From positions 1 to 64,000 of the forward strand of contig CACFBG010000003.1 in the NCBI GenBank assembly GCA_902564535.1: DNA of 64,000 nt, in the 5' to 3' direction. Positions 8,924 through 19,861 of this stretch are shown in pieces. Origin of the DNA: an uncultured Prochlorococcus sp. GTDB lineage: Bacteria; Cyanobacteriota; Cyanobacteriia; PCC-6307; Cyanobiaceae. Positions within the stretch are counted from its first letter, which is position 1. Every line of letters begins with the position of its first letter. A program made the position numbers and the translations under genes. Under the pieces are notes generated by a model, which saw nothing but the letters and a program-made list of their open reading frames with translations, was not told where the DNA came from and ran no database searches.

Positions 8924-10429
8924 ATGGTTAATCAGACTCTCTTATTAGCCCTTGACCAAGGAACAAGCAGTTCTAGAGCAGCATTGTTCAATCTTCAAGG
9001 CGAACTAATAACTAGTTCAAGCCAGCCTCTTGCCATTGAGTATCCCGCTGATGGCTGGGTGCAGCAAGACCCAATGGCTATTTGGCACAGTCAATTGGAA
9101 GCAATGGCAAACCTGGAAAAACAAATTGGCAAAGAATCATGCCATAACGTCATAACTTGCGGCATTACAAATCAAAGAGAAACAACCATTCTTTGGAGAC
9201 GAAGCAATGGAAAGCCATGTTGTCCTGCAATAGTTTGGCAAGATGGAAGAACAGCTAATATTTGCAAGCAATGGAAAAATGAAGGTCTAGAACAAGAATG
9301 GAAACATAAAACGGGATTACTACTTGATCCCTATTTCAGCGCAAGCAAGATAAATTGGATGCTATTGAATGAACCTGAATCAAAAAGTGCTCTAGATGAT
9401 GGTGACCTTTGTTTTGGGACTGTTGAAAGCTGGATATTATGGCAACTCACCGGAGGAGTAAGTCACTACTCAGACATGAGTAATGCAAGCAGAACTCTTC
9501 TAATGGACATTGAGAAAAGAGTATGGGACGAAAGATTCTGCGATATCATTGGTCTCTCTCAAAATTCCTTACCAAGGCTTGTACCTTGTCGTGGGGATTT
9601 TGGAGTAATAAAAAATGGACTACCTTTTGCCGGAGTTAAGATAGAAGCACTATTAGGTGACCAACAATCAGCTACTTACGGACAACTTTGTCTAAAGAAA
9701 GGAGAAGCAAAATGTACCTATGGAACGGGAGCTTTTTTAGTTATTAATACTGAAGATAAAATACTTCGATCCAATGATGGACTGCTTAGTACCCTTGGTT
9801 GGACAAATGAAAAAGGTGACCCAACATATTGCCTTGAAGGCAGTCTATTTAATGCTGGCACTGTCGTTCAATGGTTACGCGATGGTTTAGGCATCATTAA
9901 TAAAGCGGAAGAAATCAATACCCTCGCCGAGAAAGTATCTTCCTCCGAAGGAGTTATGCTTGTTCCAGCATTTACTGGTTGGGGGACCCCATACTGGGAC
10001 CCTAATGCCAGGGGCCTTTTATTAGGTTTAACTAGAGATACAAAAAAAGAACATATTGCTCGAGCCGCTTTAGAAGGAATTGCCTTATCAGTTGCAACAT
10101 TAATTGATATTGCAGAAGCATCATTAAATCAATCATTAGGTGAGTTAGCTGTTGATGGAGGCGCTGCCGCCTCAGATCTCCTGTTACAGATGCAAGCAAA
10201 TACCACAGGGTTAATTGTTAGACGACCATCAAATCTAGAAAGCACTGCAAGAGGAGTTGCCTTGCTAGCAGGCCAGCAAGCCAAGGTCGTTCCAAATCTT
10301 GATAATCTAATTTCGACAAGGAAAGAAAACGAAAGATTGTTTAAACCTCAAGTAGATGCAGAATGTAGGAAGATCTTCAAAGAGAAATGGAACGAAGCCG
10401 TTCAAAGAAGTCTAAATTGGCATGAATAA
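8924..10429 (+). CDS. glpK: Glycerol kinase
   Basis: 501 aa FGGY kinase; LALDQGTSSSRAALF, NQRETTILW, LLGDQQSATYGQ, CTYGTGAFLVINT. Confidence 0.93.
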   Translation: MVNQTLLLALDQGTSSSRAALFNLQGELITSSSQPLAIEYPADGWVQQDPMAIWHSQLEAMANLEKQIGKESCHNVITCGITNQRETTILWRRSNGKPCCPAIVWQDGRTANICKQWKNEGLEQEWKHKTGLLLDPYFSASKINWMLLNEPESKSALDDGDLCFGTVESWILWQLTGGVSHYSDMSNASRTLLMDIEKRVWDERFCDIIGLSQNSLPRLVPCRGDFGVIKNGLPFAGVKIEALLGDQQSATYGQLCLKKGEAKCTYGTGAFLVINTEDKILRSNDGLLSTLGWTNEKGDPTYCLEGSLFNAGTVVQWLRDGLGIINKAEEINTLAEKVSSSEGVMLVPAFTGWGTPYWDPNARGLLLGLTRDTKKEHIARAALEGIALSVATLIDIAEASLNQSLGELAVDGGAAASDLLLQMQANTTGLIVRRPSNLESTARGVALLAGQQAKVVPNLDNLISTRKENERLFKPQVDAECRKIFKEKWNEAVQRSLNWHE

Positions 10430-11987
10430 TCAAAAGAATTTTGATCTTGTAATAATAGGAGCAGGAGCGAATGGTAGTTCTATAGCTTTAGAAGCATCAA
10501 AAAGAGGCCTAAAAGTAGCATTACTTGATGCTGGAGATATAGCTAGTGGATCTAGTTGTAGAAGCACAAAACTACTACATGGAGGAGTTAGATATCTAGA
10601 ACTTGCATTTAAAAAATTTGATCTTTCTCAACTTAATTTAGTTAAAGAAGCCCTCAATGAAAGAGGATATTGGATTAAAAAAGCACCTTTCCTTGCTCAT
10701 CAACTCGAGTTAGCCATTCCTAGTGAAAATTGTTTTAGCAAAGCCTATTTTGGGAGTGGTTTACGTGTATATGACTACCTATCTGGAGATAAAGGCATTG
10801 CAAATAGTAGAACTCTCTCTTCAAAAGATATGGGTCAATTCTTTCCAAAGCTTAAAACGTACTCTCATGGAGGAGTGGCTTACAGCGATGGACAATTTAA
10901 TGATGCAAGGCTGAATTTATTAATGGCTCTAACCGCAGAAAAATTAGGTGCCTTAATTTTAAACCACTGCAAAGTAATTGATTTTGCATATACAAAGGAA
11001 GGGAAGTTAAAAGGTGTTGTCACTTCAGATTTAAATGGAGTGAATCAATTTATAGGGGCTAGGTTAGTTGTAAATGCAACTGGAATCTATTCAGATCACA
11101 TTCGAAATAAAGTTGATCAAAATGTCAATTCAAGAATTGTTATTAGTAGGGGAGTTCATATTGTGACAGCAGAAAATCTATGTCCTCTAAATAAAGGTAT
11201 TCTATTGCCTTCAACAGATGATGGGAGAGTATTATTCATACTTCCTTTTTATGGAAAAACTCTAATTGGAACAACTGATATTCAATGTTCTATTCAAGAA
11301 GCAAAATCTCCCTCTAAAGAGGAAGAGGATTATTTATTAAATCACGTGAAAAGGTTATTCCCAAACCTAACAAATTATCACTTTACAAGTAGCTGGGCTG
11401 GAGGAAGGCCGCTATTAAAACCTAAGAATTCTCGCACTAGCAGCCAAATAGTCAGAGAGCATGAAATAGAAATTCTTCCGTGTGGGCTAATTAGTGCTAT
11501 GGGAGGCAAATGGACCACATGTAGAAAAATCGCGCTAGATACTATAAACGCAATTGAAACCGAGCTAGGACAAAGCCTCCCAGATCCAAAGGAAATTGAT
11601 CTAATAGGCTCACAAAATAACGCTTCTATGACTAAACAGCTATTACAAAAGCAATCTTTTGCCTTAAGAGACAAGCTTCCTACAACGGATTTAATTGAGA
11701 AGCAAATAGTCCATTTACAATCCAAATATGGGCTTGAAGCACTTAAAATTGTAGGGAAGAGCACTCTAAAGCAACTAGAGCCACTTAGTCCCATTATGCC
11801 TATATGTACTGCAGAGATCATTCAAGATATAGCTCATGAACATGCCAAAACCCCAACAGATATATTGGCGAGACGCAATAGGCTAGCAATGGTAGATATT
11901 AAAGAAGCTGAAAGAATCCTCCCAATCGTTCAGAATCTTTTAGCTGAAAGAACATACTCTACAGAAGCGATTGATCTTGAGAAGTAA
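10422..11987 (+). CDS. glpD: Glycerol-3-phosphate dehydrogenase (FAD-dependent)
   Basis: 521 aa; DLVIIGAGANGSSIALEASKRGLKVALLDAGDIASGSSCRSTKLLHGGVRYLE; overlaps glpK by 8 nt. Confidence 0.93.
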   Translation: MNNQKNFDLVIIGAGANGSSIALEASKRGLKVALLDAGDIASGSSCRSTKLLHGGVRYLELAFKKFDLSQLNLVKEALNERGYWIKKAPFLAHQLELAIPSENCFSKAYFGSGLRVYDYLSGDKGIANSRTLSSKDMGQFFPKLKTYSHGGVAYSDGQFNDARLNLLMALTAEKLGALILNHCKVIDFAYTKEGKLKGVVTSDLNGVNQFIGARLVVNATGIYSDHIRNKVDQNVNSRIVISRGVHIVTAENLCPLNKGILLPSTDDGRVLFILPFYGKTLIGTTDIQCSIQEAKSPSKEEEDYLLNHVKRLFPNLTNYHFTSSWAGGRPLLKPKNSRTSSQIVREHEIEILPCGLISAMGGKWTTCRKIALDTINAIETELGQSLPDPKEIDLIGSQNNASMTKQLLQKQSFALRDKLPTTDLIEKQIVHLQSKYGLEALKIVGKSTLKQLEPLSPIMPICTAEIIQDIAHEHAKTPTDILARRNRLAMVDIKEAERILPIVQNLLAERTYSTEAIDLEK

Positions 11988-11993
11988 GCAATA

Positions 11994-13676
11994 TCAAGAG
12001 TCTTTCATCGGAGAATTTGATTGTACCAATGCCTCGTCAACCTCTCCAATTAACCACCAACTAAAACCATAAGAAGGCAAATAAATAAACCAATTATCAT
12101 TTGCCTGAGGATATTCAGCACCCCAAATCACTTCTCGAGTACGGGAGCCTTCCCATTGACTCAAATCCAAATAGAGTGAAGTCCCTGCTGCTGAAAGATT
12201 TGCCGCTACTAATACGGTCATAGTCTCATTAGAACGAACAAAAGCTAAAACACTAGGGTGAGACGACTCCAACAGTTGAAAATCTCCATTCCTTAACGCC
12301 GGCAATAAGCGACGACAAGTAAGCATACGTCTATGCCAATTCAACAAAGAACCTGGTAGCTCTTTTTGTACTTCCACATTAATAACTCTGTAGTCATAGC
12401 CAGGAGCTGTTATAGGAGGTAGCACAAGCAACGGATCGGGAGCAGAAGAGAATCCACCATTTCTAAGAGGAGTCCAAGCCATAGGTGTGCGATTAGGATC
12501 TCGATCTCTTAACCCAGGCCAATCTCCCATTCCCAGTTCATCGCCATAGTAAAGACAAGGCATTCCGGGCAGACTATATAAAAGTGCATGCATCAACCGA
12601 TTAGCTCTTGGGTCTCCATTTAAGAGAGGAGCCAATCGTCTATTTATCCCCCAATTCAGCCAATGACCATGACCTTGATGCAATCCAGCTCGAATCATCT
12701 TGACGACCTCTTCGGAGACCAAATGACCATCTCCTAACCACAATTCATCATGATTTCGGAGAGGCAAAGCCCAAGAACATTCTGGAGCTACCTGCTGGGC
12801 TTCACAAATTGCATCGCTGAGCAAGTGAATACTTCCACTTGCTATTGCAGCAAAAAGATGAGCTGTCAGCGCAAAATTAAACGCACCATGTAACTCATCA
12901 TTTACAAGGTATTTAGAAGCTTCATTAACAGGTTGAATTGCCTCAGCTATAAGCAAAATATCTTTACCACTTTCATCTACACGCTTACGAATTTTTTTTA
13001 AAAATGAATGTGTTTCCTTTAACCCTTCACAACGGGTTCCTTCTTCCTCAAACAAAAATGGAACAGCATCTAAACGAAATCCATCAACCCCTCTTTGGAT
13101 CCAAAAATCCACCACTTCAAGCATTTGCTCTTGAACCCAAGGGTTCTCGTAATTGAGATCAGGTTGATTTCTTAAAAATCTATGAAAGTAATACTGCTTA
13201 GCAACGTCATCCCACTCCCAATTAGAAGTCTCAAAGTTCCGGAACAAAACCGGTGCATCTCTATAACGACTTCGATCATCACTCCATACATAGACTTCTC
13301 TCTCAGTGCTTCCCTTAGGAGCCCATCTTGCACGTTGAAACCATGGGTGAAGGTGGCTAGTGTGATTAAGTACCAAGTCAAGGATGACGCGCATCCCATG
13401 GCTATGGGCAGCTATCAGAAAACGATGAAAACCAGCCAAATCGCCCAACTCAGGGTGAATATTCTTAAAATCAGTAATGTCATAACCTCCATCCTGCAAA
13501 GGGGATGGATAAATAGGTGTCAACCAAATTGCCTCCACTCCAAGCCATCGGAGATAACCAAGACGGCTTGTAAGCCCTTGGAGATCACCAATCCCGTCTC
13601 CGTTTCCATCAGAGAAACTCCGTGGGATCAATTGATAAACAATCGCTCCCTTCCACCAACAGTCTTTTTCAGACAT
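11994..13676 (-). CDS. GH13 alpha-glucosidase / trehalose synthase-like protein
   Basis: 560 aa; VYQLIPRSFSDGNGDGIGDLQGLTSRLGYLRWLGVEAIWLTPIYPSP, DGFRLDAVPFL, LLIAEAIQP, RNHDELWLG. Confidence 0.85.
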   Translation of the reverse strand: MSEKDCWWKGAIVYQLIPRSFSDGNGDGIGDLQGLTSRLGYLRWLGVEAIWLTPIYPSPLQDGGYDITDFKNIHPELGDLAGFHRFLIAAHSHGMRVILDLVLNHTSHLHPWFQRARWAPKGSTEREVYVWSDDRSRYRDAPVLFRNFETSNWEWDDVAKQYYFHRFLRNQPDLNYENPWVQEQMLEVVDFWIQRGVDGFRLDAVPFLFEEEGTRCEGLKETHSFLKKIRKRVDESGKDILLIAEAIQPVNEASKYLVNDELHGAFNFALTAHLFAAIASGSIHLLSDAICEAQQVAPECSWALPLRNHDELWLGDGHLVSEEVVKMIRAGLHQGHGHWLNWGINRRLAPLLNGDPRANRLMHALLYSLPGMPCLYYGDELGMGDWPGLRDRDPNRTPMAWTPLRNGGFSSAPDPLLVLPPITAPGYDYRVINVEVQKELPGSLLNWHRRMLTCRRLLPALRNGDFQLLESSHPSVLAFVRSNETMTVLVAANLSAAGTSLYLDLSQWEGSRTREVIWGAEYPQANDNWFIYLPSYGFSWWLIGEVDEALVQSNSPMKDS

Positions 13677-13716
13677 CAGTTCCTTCCTTCCTCTTAACTG
13701 CTAGACAAACCTTGCG

Positions 13717-15111
13717 ATGTCGTCAGCACTTTTAGTAAAAAAAAATTTACGATTTAACGATCTTCGTTCAGAAGTTTTAACTGGGGGAAGCAAATCAGAG
13801 CATTGGAGAAGGTTCCAATTAGGAAAAATACACAAGCTTCTTGATAATCACGAATCGGACATACTTTTTGCATTACAGGCTGATTTAGGGAAGCCTTCGA
13901 CCGAAGCAATGATCGAAATCATTGCACTAAAACAAGAGTTGAAGCTTGCGAATCGCAACCTCAAAAAGTGGATGCGCCCTAAGGCCGTAAATATTCCAAT
14001 ATCCCTAAGGCCAGGAGAAGCAACATTAAGACTTGAACCACTTGGCTGTGTCTTAATAATTGGGCCATGGAATTATCCCTTTTCTTTAACAATTCAACCC
14101 CTCATAAGTGCTTTTGCAGCAGGTAATACTGCTGTTCTTAAACCCTCTGAGAATTCTCCAAATACATCAAGATTAATAGCAAATTTGTTTAAATCCTATT
14201 TTCCAGAAAACATTGTACAAGTATTTGAAGGAGACAAAGATGTTGCAAAAACCTTACTTGAATATCCATTTGATCACGTTTTCTTTACAGGCAGTACAAG
14301 TATTGGGCAAAAAGTTTTAGAGGCCGCTTCCAAGCATTTATCACCAGTCACTCTTGAGCTAGGGGGCAAGAGCCCTGTTTTAATTCTCAAAGGCTCAGAT
14401 CTTGAAGTAGCAGCAAGACGAATTCTCTGGGGTAAAGGTCTAAATTCAGGTCAAACATGCCTAGCCCCAAATCACCTGCTCATTCAAGAAAGCATTAAAG
14501 AACCTTTCCTAAAGGAAATAAAAAAAGCTTTTTTAGACTTCTATGGGCCTAACCCTATTAATTCAAATGACCTCGCTCAAATAATCAATGATGTTCAATT
14601 TTTAAGACTTGTAAAATTGCTTGATGGAGCTCGAGAGAAAAATCAGATTTTATTTGGAGGAGAAATTAATCGAGCAAAGCGTTTAATAACCCCTGCACTA
14701 ATAAAAGTAGACATTGATAATGACCCAATACTTCAAGATGAAATATTTGGACCTTTACTGCCTATTTCAACATTTTCAAATTTTTCAGATGCTATTAAAT
14801 CAATAAACAAGGATTCTAGCCCTCTAGCAATTTATATGTTTGGAGGAAGTCAAGAGGAACAAAAACAACTCATAAAACAAACTCGCTCAGGAGGTATTTG
14901 TTTTAACGATGTAATTATGCAAGCTGGAATCCCTGAAATGCCCTTTGGAGGAGTTGGGCAAAGTGGAATGGGCAGATACCATGGCTTCGCAGGATTTCAA
15001 ACTTTCTCTAATGAAAGATCTGTATTAAAAAGACCATTCTGGCTTGATTTCAAATTAAGATATCCTCCATATAAATTAAATTTAGATTTACTCAAGAAAC
15101 TTTTGAGCTGA
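13717..15111 (+). CDS. Aldehyde dehydrogenase (class 3-like)
   Basis: 464 aa; GPWNYPFSLTIQPLISAFAAGNTAVLKPSE, FFTGSTSIGQKV, LELGGKSPVLI, NSGQTCLAPNH. Confidence 0.9.
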   Translation: MSSALLVKKNLRFNDLRSEVLTGGSKSEHWRRFQLGKIHKLLDNHESDILFALQADLGKPSTEAMIEIIALKQELKLANRNLKKWMRPKAVNIPISLRPGEATLRLEPLGCVLIIGPWNYPFSLTIQPLISAFAAGNTAVLKPSENSPNTSRLIANLFKSYFPENIVQVFEGDKDVAKTLLEYPFDHVFFTGSTSIGQKVLEAASKHLSPVTLELGGKSPVLILKGSDLEVAARRILWGKGLNSGQTCLAPNHLLIQESIKEPFLKEIKKAFLDFYGPNPINSNDLAQIINDVQFLRLVKLLDGAREKNQILFGGEINRAKRLITPALIKVDIDNDPILQDEIFGPLLPISTFSNFSDAIKSINKDSSPLAIYMFGGSQEEQKQLIKQTRSGGICFNDVIMQAGIPEMPFGGVGQSGMGRYHGFAGFQTFSNERSVLKRPFWLDFKLRYPPYKLNLDLLKKLLS

Positions 15112-15196
15112 TGTGGAAACCTATCCTTTAAAAATAAATATAATTTCTGGCACTTTGCCAAAACGGGCTTATTGTTTTCAAAGATATACGTAAGGC

Positions 15197-16210
15197 ATGC
15201 AAAGATTACTTGCTGCAGCAATTACTTTCTCAGCTATAAATCCTGTCTACGTCATGGCATCGACAGTAATAGTTGAAGCTGGGGATACTCTTTCCGATAT
15301 AGCGCAAAGAAACAATGTCACTTTAACTGAATTAATAAGAGTTAATAGGATTCAAGACTCCAACGAACTTACAATAGGTCAAAAGATATTAATACCTAAT
15401 TCTAATGCCAAAATAACTACCAAGTCAATCAATTATAATATAATCAAAGGAGATACTTTAAATAGTATAGCCAAACAATTTGGGACTACTGAGAAGGAAT
15501 TAATCAAGCTAAATCAAATAGAAAATTCCAACTATTTATTCGAAGGACAAGTCTTACAAATACCAGTAAATAACAAAAAGCTTAAACCAAATAACGTAAT
15601 TCATACAGTGATTGCTGGTGACACTCTAGCTGAGATATCAATAACTTACAATTCTAATAGCCAAGAGATTTCAAGGGTCAATAATCTCAAAGATCCGAAT
15701 AGTCTTTTCCCAGGCCAAAAACTTAAAATTCCTACAAGCAAAAAAATCAATTCAGCAATAAATGCCTCAAGGGCGAATTATCACATCTTATCTGAAGGTG
15801 ACACTTTATTTAGTATAGCCAGTACATATCAAGTTCCATTAGAAACAATTTTAAAGCTGAACAAAATTAGCAATCCAGATCAATTAGATATTGGAACTAA
15901 GGTTCGTTTAAGAAATAAAACCTCTTCAAATAAAATAAGAATTTCAAATCAAAGAAAGAGTAAGAAGGAACCTGAATGGAGAACATATGGCCCTCTAAAG
16001 ATTAACTGGTCTAGTTGGAAACCCTTAGGAGGAAGTTTTGTTACCCCAACTCTTAACAAAGATGGTAAGGCTTTATATCTAGCTATTAATTGCAATGCAA
16101 AAAAAATAAATGCCACTGGTCCAAATGGGACATGGAAGAATTGGATTAAACCCATTGATAAGTTTGAGCATGATCTAATTAAAGATCTTTGCAAAGACAA
16201 AAGAAGTTAA
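15197..16210 (+). CDS. LysM-repeat protein (four LysM-like repeats)
   Basis: 337 aa with N-terminal signal and repeats VEAGDTLSDIAQRN, IIKGDTLNSIAKQF, VIAGDTLAEISITY, LSEGDTLFSIASTY. Confidence 0.88.
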   Translation: MQRLLAAAITFSAINPVYVMASTVIVEAGDTLSDIAQRNNVTLTELIRVNRIQDSNELTIGQKILIPNSNAKITTKSINYNIIKGDTLNSIAKQFGTTEKELIKLNQIENSNYLFEGQVLQIPVNNKKLKPNNVIHTVIAGDTLAEISITYNSNSQEISRVNNLKDPNSLFPGQKLKIPTSKKINSAINASRANYHILSEGDTLFSIASTYQVPLETILKLNKISNPDQLDIGTKVRLRNKTSSNKIRISNQRKSKKEPEWRTYGPLKINWSSWKPLGGSFVTPTLNKDGKALYLAINCNAKKINATGPNGTWKNWIKPIDKFEHDLIKDLCKDKRS

Positions 16211-16225
16211 TTACTTCAAACAAAA

Positions 16226-17731
16226 CTAAGCTCTTTGCTCATAATGAAGTGGCCAAGGATCTCTCAGGTATCGAATACCATTTTTCTTTAAATAAAGCTT
16301 CTGCGAGCCATCAATACTCTCACCCACTAAATCTTCTTTAATCAATCTTCTAGCTAACCAGCCCCAACTATTTGAGGTCACCTCCTTTTTGTAGTCAAGG
16401 GTTTGAATTAGTCTACTTATATTGATCCCTTCATTTATCTTTATTTGTCGTAATAAAATCAATGCTTTCCCTGAGCAATTCTTAAGGCTAGAAGATTTTC
16501 TGCACCTATCACATTGACCGCAAGGAGAAGCAATCTCGCCGATAGCAAGTAATAGAGCTTGTTCGATGCATCTTTCACCTTCTGCAATTTCTTCCATAAG
16601 TCGTATTTGTTCCTGCATTAATTCATTGCGACACAACATCTCACTTTGCGACATCGCCTTATTAGTGGTAATTCCTGCTGATCGAATAGCCCAACTCAAC
16701 CTAATCCTGTCTCCAGGAGAGAACAAAATCAAACATCTCGCAGGCAAACCATCTCTACCAGCTCTCCCTGATTCTTGAAGATATCTCTCTGGATTAGGAG
16801 GTAAATTCAAATGAATAACTAATCCAACATCACCTCTATCTATTCCCATTCCAAAAGCAATTGTCGCAACTAATACAGGTTTAGGTTGACAAAGGAATTC
16901 TGTTAAAGCAGCTTTACGAACTTTATGTTCAAGGCCTGCATGATAAGGGATAGCAGGAATGCCTGATTTTTGAAGAAGCTCCGTCCAAGAATGTACTGCC
17001 TTTCTAGTCCTGACATATATTAAAGAGGCTCCTCTAGAGTGTTTTAATTCTTCCAATATTTGACAAAGAGGGTCTTTAGATCTGCGTTTTATAAAATATT
17101 GCAAATTATTCCTTCGAGAAGAACATACTTGAACTACTGGATTTCTCATACGAAGAAGGCGAATAATATCTGCTCTAACTTTTGGTGGAGCTGTCGCACT
17201 TAAAGCAATAATTGGGACATCTGGACATAAATCTCTAAGCCGACCAAGCTTTCGGTAATCAGGGCGAAAATCATGCCCCCAACCGCTAATACAATGAGCC
17301 TCATCTACTGCAAGCGCTATAAGTTCTTTCTTTTTTGCTTTTTTAGATAAGAAGTCTTGAATGAATCTATTCCCGAGTCTTTCAGGAGAGAGATAAAGCA
17401 TCCGCAAGTTTTTTTTAGGGTCCTGTAAAAGTTCTATTGCTTTATTTTTGCTGCATTCATCTAATGCTGAATGCAAACAAATTGCTGTTATTTTCTTATT
17501 TCTTAATTGCTTAACTTGATCCTCCATTAAAGCAATTAAAGGAGAAACAACTACAACTAAACCCGAACAAATCATTGAAGGGAGTTGGTAACAAAGAGAC
17601 TTGCCTCCAGCTGTCGGAAAAACGGCAATAGAGTCTTTACCTTCAATAACTGCCTGAATCACTCTTCGTTGTCCAGGCTTAAAATGATCCCATCCAAAAT
17701 TATCTAAAAGAGCTTTTTCAATTTGATCCAC
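16226..17731 (-). CDS. recQ: RecQ-family ATP-dependent DNA helicase
   Basis: 501 aa; FKPGQRRVIQAVIEGKDSIAVFPTAGGKSLCYQLP, DEAHCISGWGHDFRPDYRKLG, IAFGMGIDRGDVG, QESGRAGRDG. Confidence 0.93.
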   Translation of the reverse strand: MDQIEKALLDNFGWDHFKPGQRRVIQAVIEGKDSIAVFPTAGGKSLCYQLPSMICSGLVVVVSPLIALMEDQVKQLRNKKITAICLHSALDECSKNKAIELLQDPKKNLRMLYLSPERLGNRFIQDFLSKKAKKKELIALAVDEAHCISGWGHDFRPDYRKLGRLRDLCPDVPIIALSATAPPKVRADIIRLLRMRNPVVQVCSSRRNNLQYFIKRRSKDPLCQILEELKHSRGASLIYVRTRKAVHSWTELLQKSGIPAIPYHAGLEHKVRKAALTEFLCQPKPVLVATIAFGMGIDRGDVGLVIHLNLPPNPERYLQESGRAGRDGLPARCLILFSPGDRIRLSWAIRSAGITTNKAMSQSEMLCRNELMQEQIRLMEEIAEGERCIEQALLLAIGEIASPCGQCDRCRKSSSLKNCSGKALILLRQIKINEGINISRLIQTLDYKKEVTSNSWGWLARRLIKEDLVGESIDGSQKLYLKKNGIRYLRDPWPLHYEQRA

Positions 17732-17792
17732 TAAAAACCTAGTTGATTATTTACAAAAATAACGAACAATTCTAATTCAAACCAATTCTAAT

Positions 17793-18833
17793 TCAATTGA
17801 TTTGAGGGGGATCGAGTTGATCTGCGGATTCTTCTGCTATTTGCAAACGAATTCTCTTCCCTCCCGCAATTTCACCTAAAGAAATTCTCATAGTATTTCC
17901 ACTTAGGTTTTGCAAAACTTCTAACAATTCGCGTAAATATGGAGTACTACTTCCACTTTCAAGCCAAATTCTCTCTTGAAGCGAATCTAATTTTTTCCAA
18001 GATGAATGGAACCTTAAAATAGAAGCCTCAATAGCTTGTGCATGTGTAAGGGCATCCGCCATTAAGCCCAAAACATCTAATCTTTGAGCCTCTCTCATAG
18101 CTTTTTCCAAATCCAAATCAACAAATTGCAGAGCCCTTAAGGATAAAGAAGCTTCAAGCAGCTTAGTTATAGATTTTGCTCTAGTAGTAACTTCTTTAAT
18201 GCAGTTAATTTCCGGTTCTTTTCTCAAAGATTCCTGTAAATCTTCCATGTGTGAATCAGGCAACTTAGAAAGTTCCTTAACTAAGGGAGCAACAATTCTT
18301 GAAGGGAGAAGATTCTCTTGAGTCCTTTCACGAATTTCCTCAGGCAATAGTGAACTCGTCGCTGAAATGAATTCATCAGTAAGTCTGCGAACTTGTTTGC
18401 GGGTAATTTCCTGTCCTTGATTTGCCGCCTCTGAAATCATTTGTTGAACCTCTGGAACAGACTGCGCTGTTTCAATAAAAGCTCTTTTAGAAAATTGATT
18501 CACACTAGCTTGATCTAAAGAGCCTTCGCCCACTAACTCATCCGAAGAATCTGCAAGTTGAATAAGTCCATAAGCCCTGGTTTTACTAATTTCTCTATCA
18601 CGGAGCCAGTGCAAAAAACCTGCTCCTCTTCCTTCCCCTCCTTTCTTTTCTCTGTCACGGACAATTCTCAAAATCCGTCCACGCCATATTTCAGTTTGAA
18701 GATCAAAACGATCGCATACTGCCCATGCCTTTTCAAGCTGAGCCAAGAACTCAAGATGATTAATATCATCTTGTTCAGGATCAGGTAGATCAATCTTAAA
18801 AGAAGAGATGTCGTTCGGATCTATAGTTTGCAC
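17793..18833 (-). CDS. Conserved hypothetical protein, possible nucleic-acid-binding helical N-domain
   Basis: 346 aa ORF upstream of recQ on the same strand; GFLHWLRDREISKTRAYGLIQLADSSDELVGEG segment HTH-like by eye. Confidence 0.7.
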   Translation of the reverse strand: MQTIDPNDISSFKIDLPDPEQDDINHLEFLAQLEKAWAVCDRFDLQTEIWRGRILRIVRDREKKGGEGRGAGFLHWLRDREISKTRAYGLIQLADSSDELVGEGSLDQASVNQFSKRAFIETAQSVPEVQQMISEAANQGQEITRKQVRRLTDEFISATSSLLPEEIRERTQENLLPSRIVAPLVKELSKLPDSHMEDLQESLRKEPEINCIKEVTTRAKSITKLLEASLSLRALQFVDLDLEKAMREAQRLDVLGLMADALTHAQAIEASILRFHSSWKKLDSLQERIWLESGSSTPYLRELLEVLQNLSGNTMRISLGEIAGGKRIRLQIAEESADQLDPPQIN

Positions 18834-19032
18834 AAAATGAATTTGTCTTAATCATCAATCTTGGCACAAATAATAAGCGAAGTGAAGTATTTTATTATTA
18901 CAGTTGAAGATCCATGCAACAAACTACCTAGCATCTCTTCTAAAGGAAGTAAAATTAAATATAGCCATGGGATATATCAATAAAACATATATTTATTGAT
19001 TCTCAAGAAATCAATTTAAAAAATAAAGTCAC

Positions 19033-19302
19033 CTAAGGGTGAAATTTCTTGTATAAATCATTTGAACCAAGATTTAGCCCCCAACATTCAACATGGTCAA
19101 AGTCACCTATCTTATGCATTTCAGTGACAAAATCCTTCACTCCTTCTGTATCGATAGTAATCCCAAAATCAGAAGCAAACCTAATTGTGGCATTAATGGC
19201 TCCTTCGTGATCATATACGAATTGCTCACATAAGTTCGCTAAATCATTTGGATCTAACTCTTTAATCATGTTCCTAAACTGTTCAAGAGTTGTCATGAAC
19301 AA
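19033..19302 (-). CDS. Hypothetical protein (89 aa)
   Basis: ORF in track with plausible start MTTLEQFRNMIKELDPNDLANLCEQF. Confidence 0.5.
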   Translation of the reverse strand: MFMTTLEQFRNMIKELDPNDLANLCEQFVYDHEGAINATIRFASDFGITIDTEGVKDFVTEMHKIGDFDHVECWGLNLGSNDLYKKFHP

Positions 19303-19632
19303 AAGCGGCGTCTATAGGAATTAAAGATGATTTATCTTTCTAAAATGCCTCTTAGAATCAAATTGTCCTCAAGTTGGTAATCAAGAAACAGATTTTCAGT
19401 ATCAACTGCTTCCTCAGTAAGCGCAAAAAAACTTTCCTAATCATTTCTTAACAGAAGATCAGCTGCAGCCAAGGTCCGTTAAATTCTCTTAAAACCCTCT
19501 AAGGGAAAGACTTCTCTGGGAAAATAAGAATTACTCATTTTACCCTCACTAATGCAATCGAAAACAATCTGTGACGCTTAAGCCAGTAAAGCCCTTCTCA
19601 GAGATACGATTGAACAAATACTCATAAATAGT

Positions 19633-19848
19633 ATGGCAATTTCACGTGGAGACCTTGTACGAATCAAGCGTCCAGAATGCTATTGGTATAACGAGATTGG
19701 TAAAGTTGCTTCAGTTGATAAAACTGAGCCATTGCCAAGGTATCCAATTACAGTTCGATTTGAGAAAGTAAATTACAATGCTATTCAGGGAGTTGATGGA
19801 GGAGCTGTTGCAAACAACTTTGCAGAAGATGAGCTTGAAGCAGTTTAA
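19633..19848 (+). CDS. psaE: Photosystem I reaction centre subunit IV
   Basis: [55 protein letters not shown]3-like PsaE. Confidence 0.95.
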   Translation: MAISRGDLVRIKRPECYWYNEIGKVASVDKTEPLPRYPITVRFEKVNYNAIQGVDGGAVANNFAEDELEAV

Positions 19849-19861
19849 GGGTTTTTGAATA

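Noticed and set aside
11378-11821. 147-aa minus-strand ORF
   Set aside because: Antisense within glpD; composition is a mirror of the real gene
13182-13697. 171-aa + strand ORF
   Set aside because: Antisense to the GH13 gene with all GH13 motifs; no recognisable family
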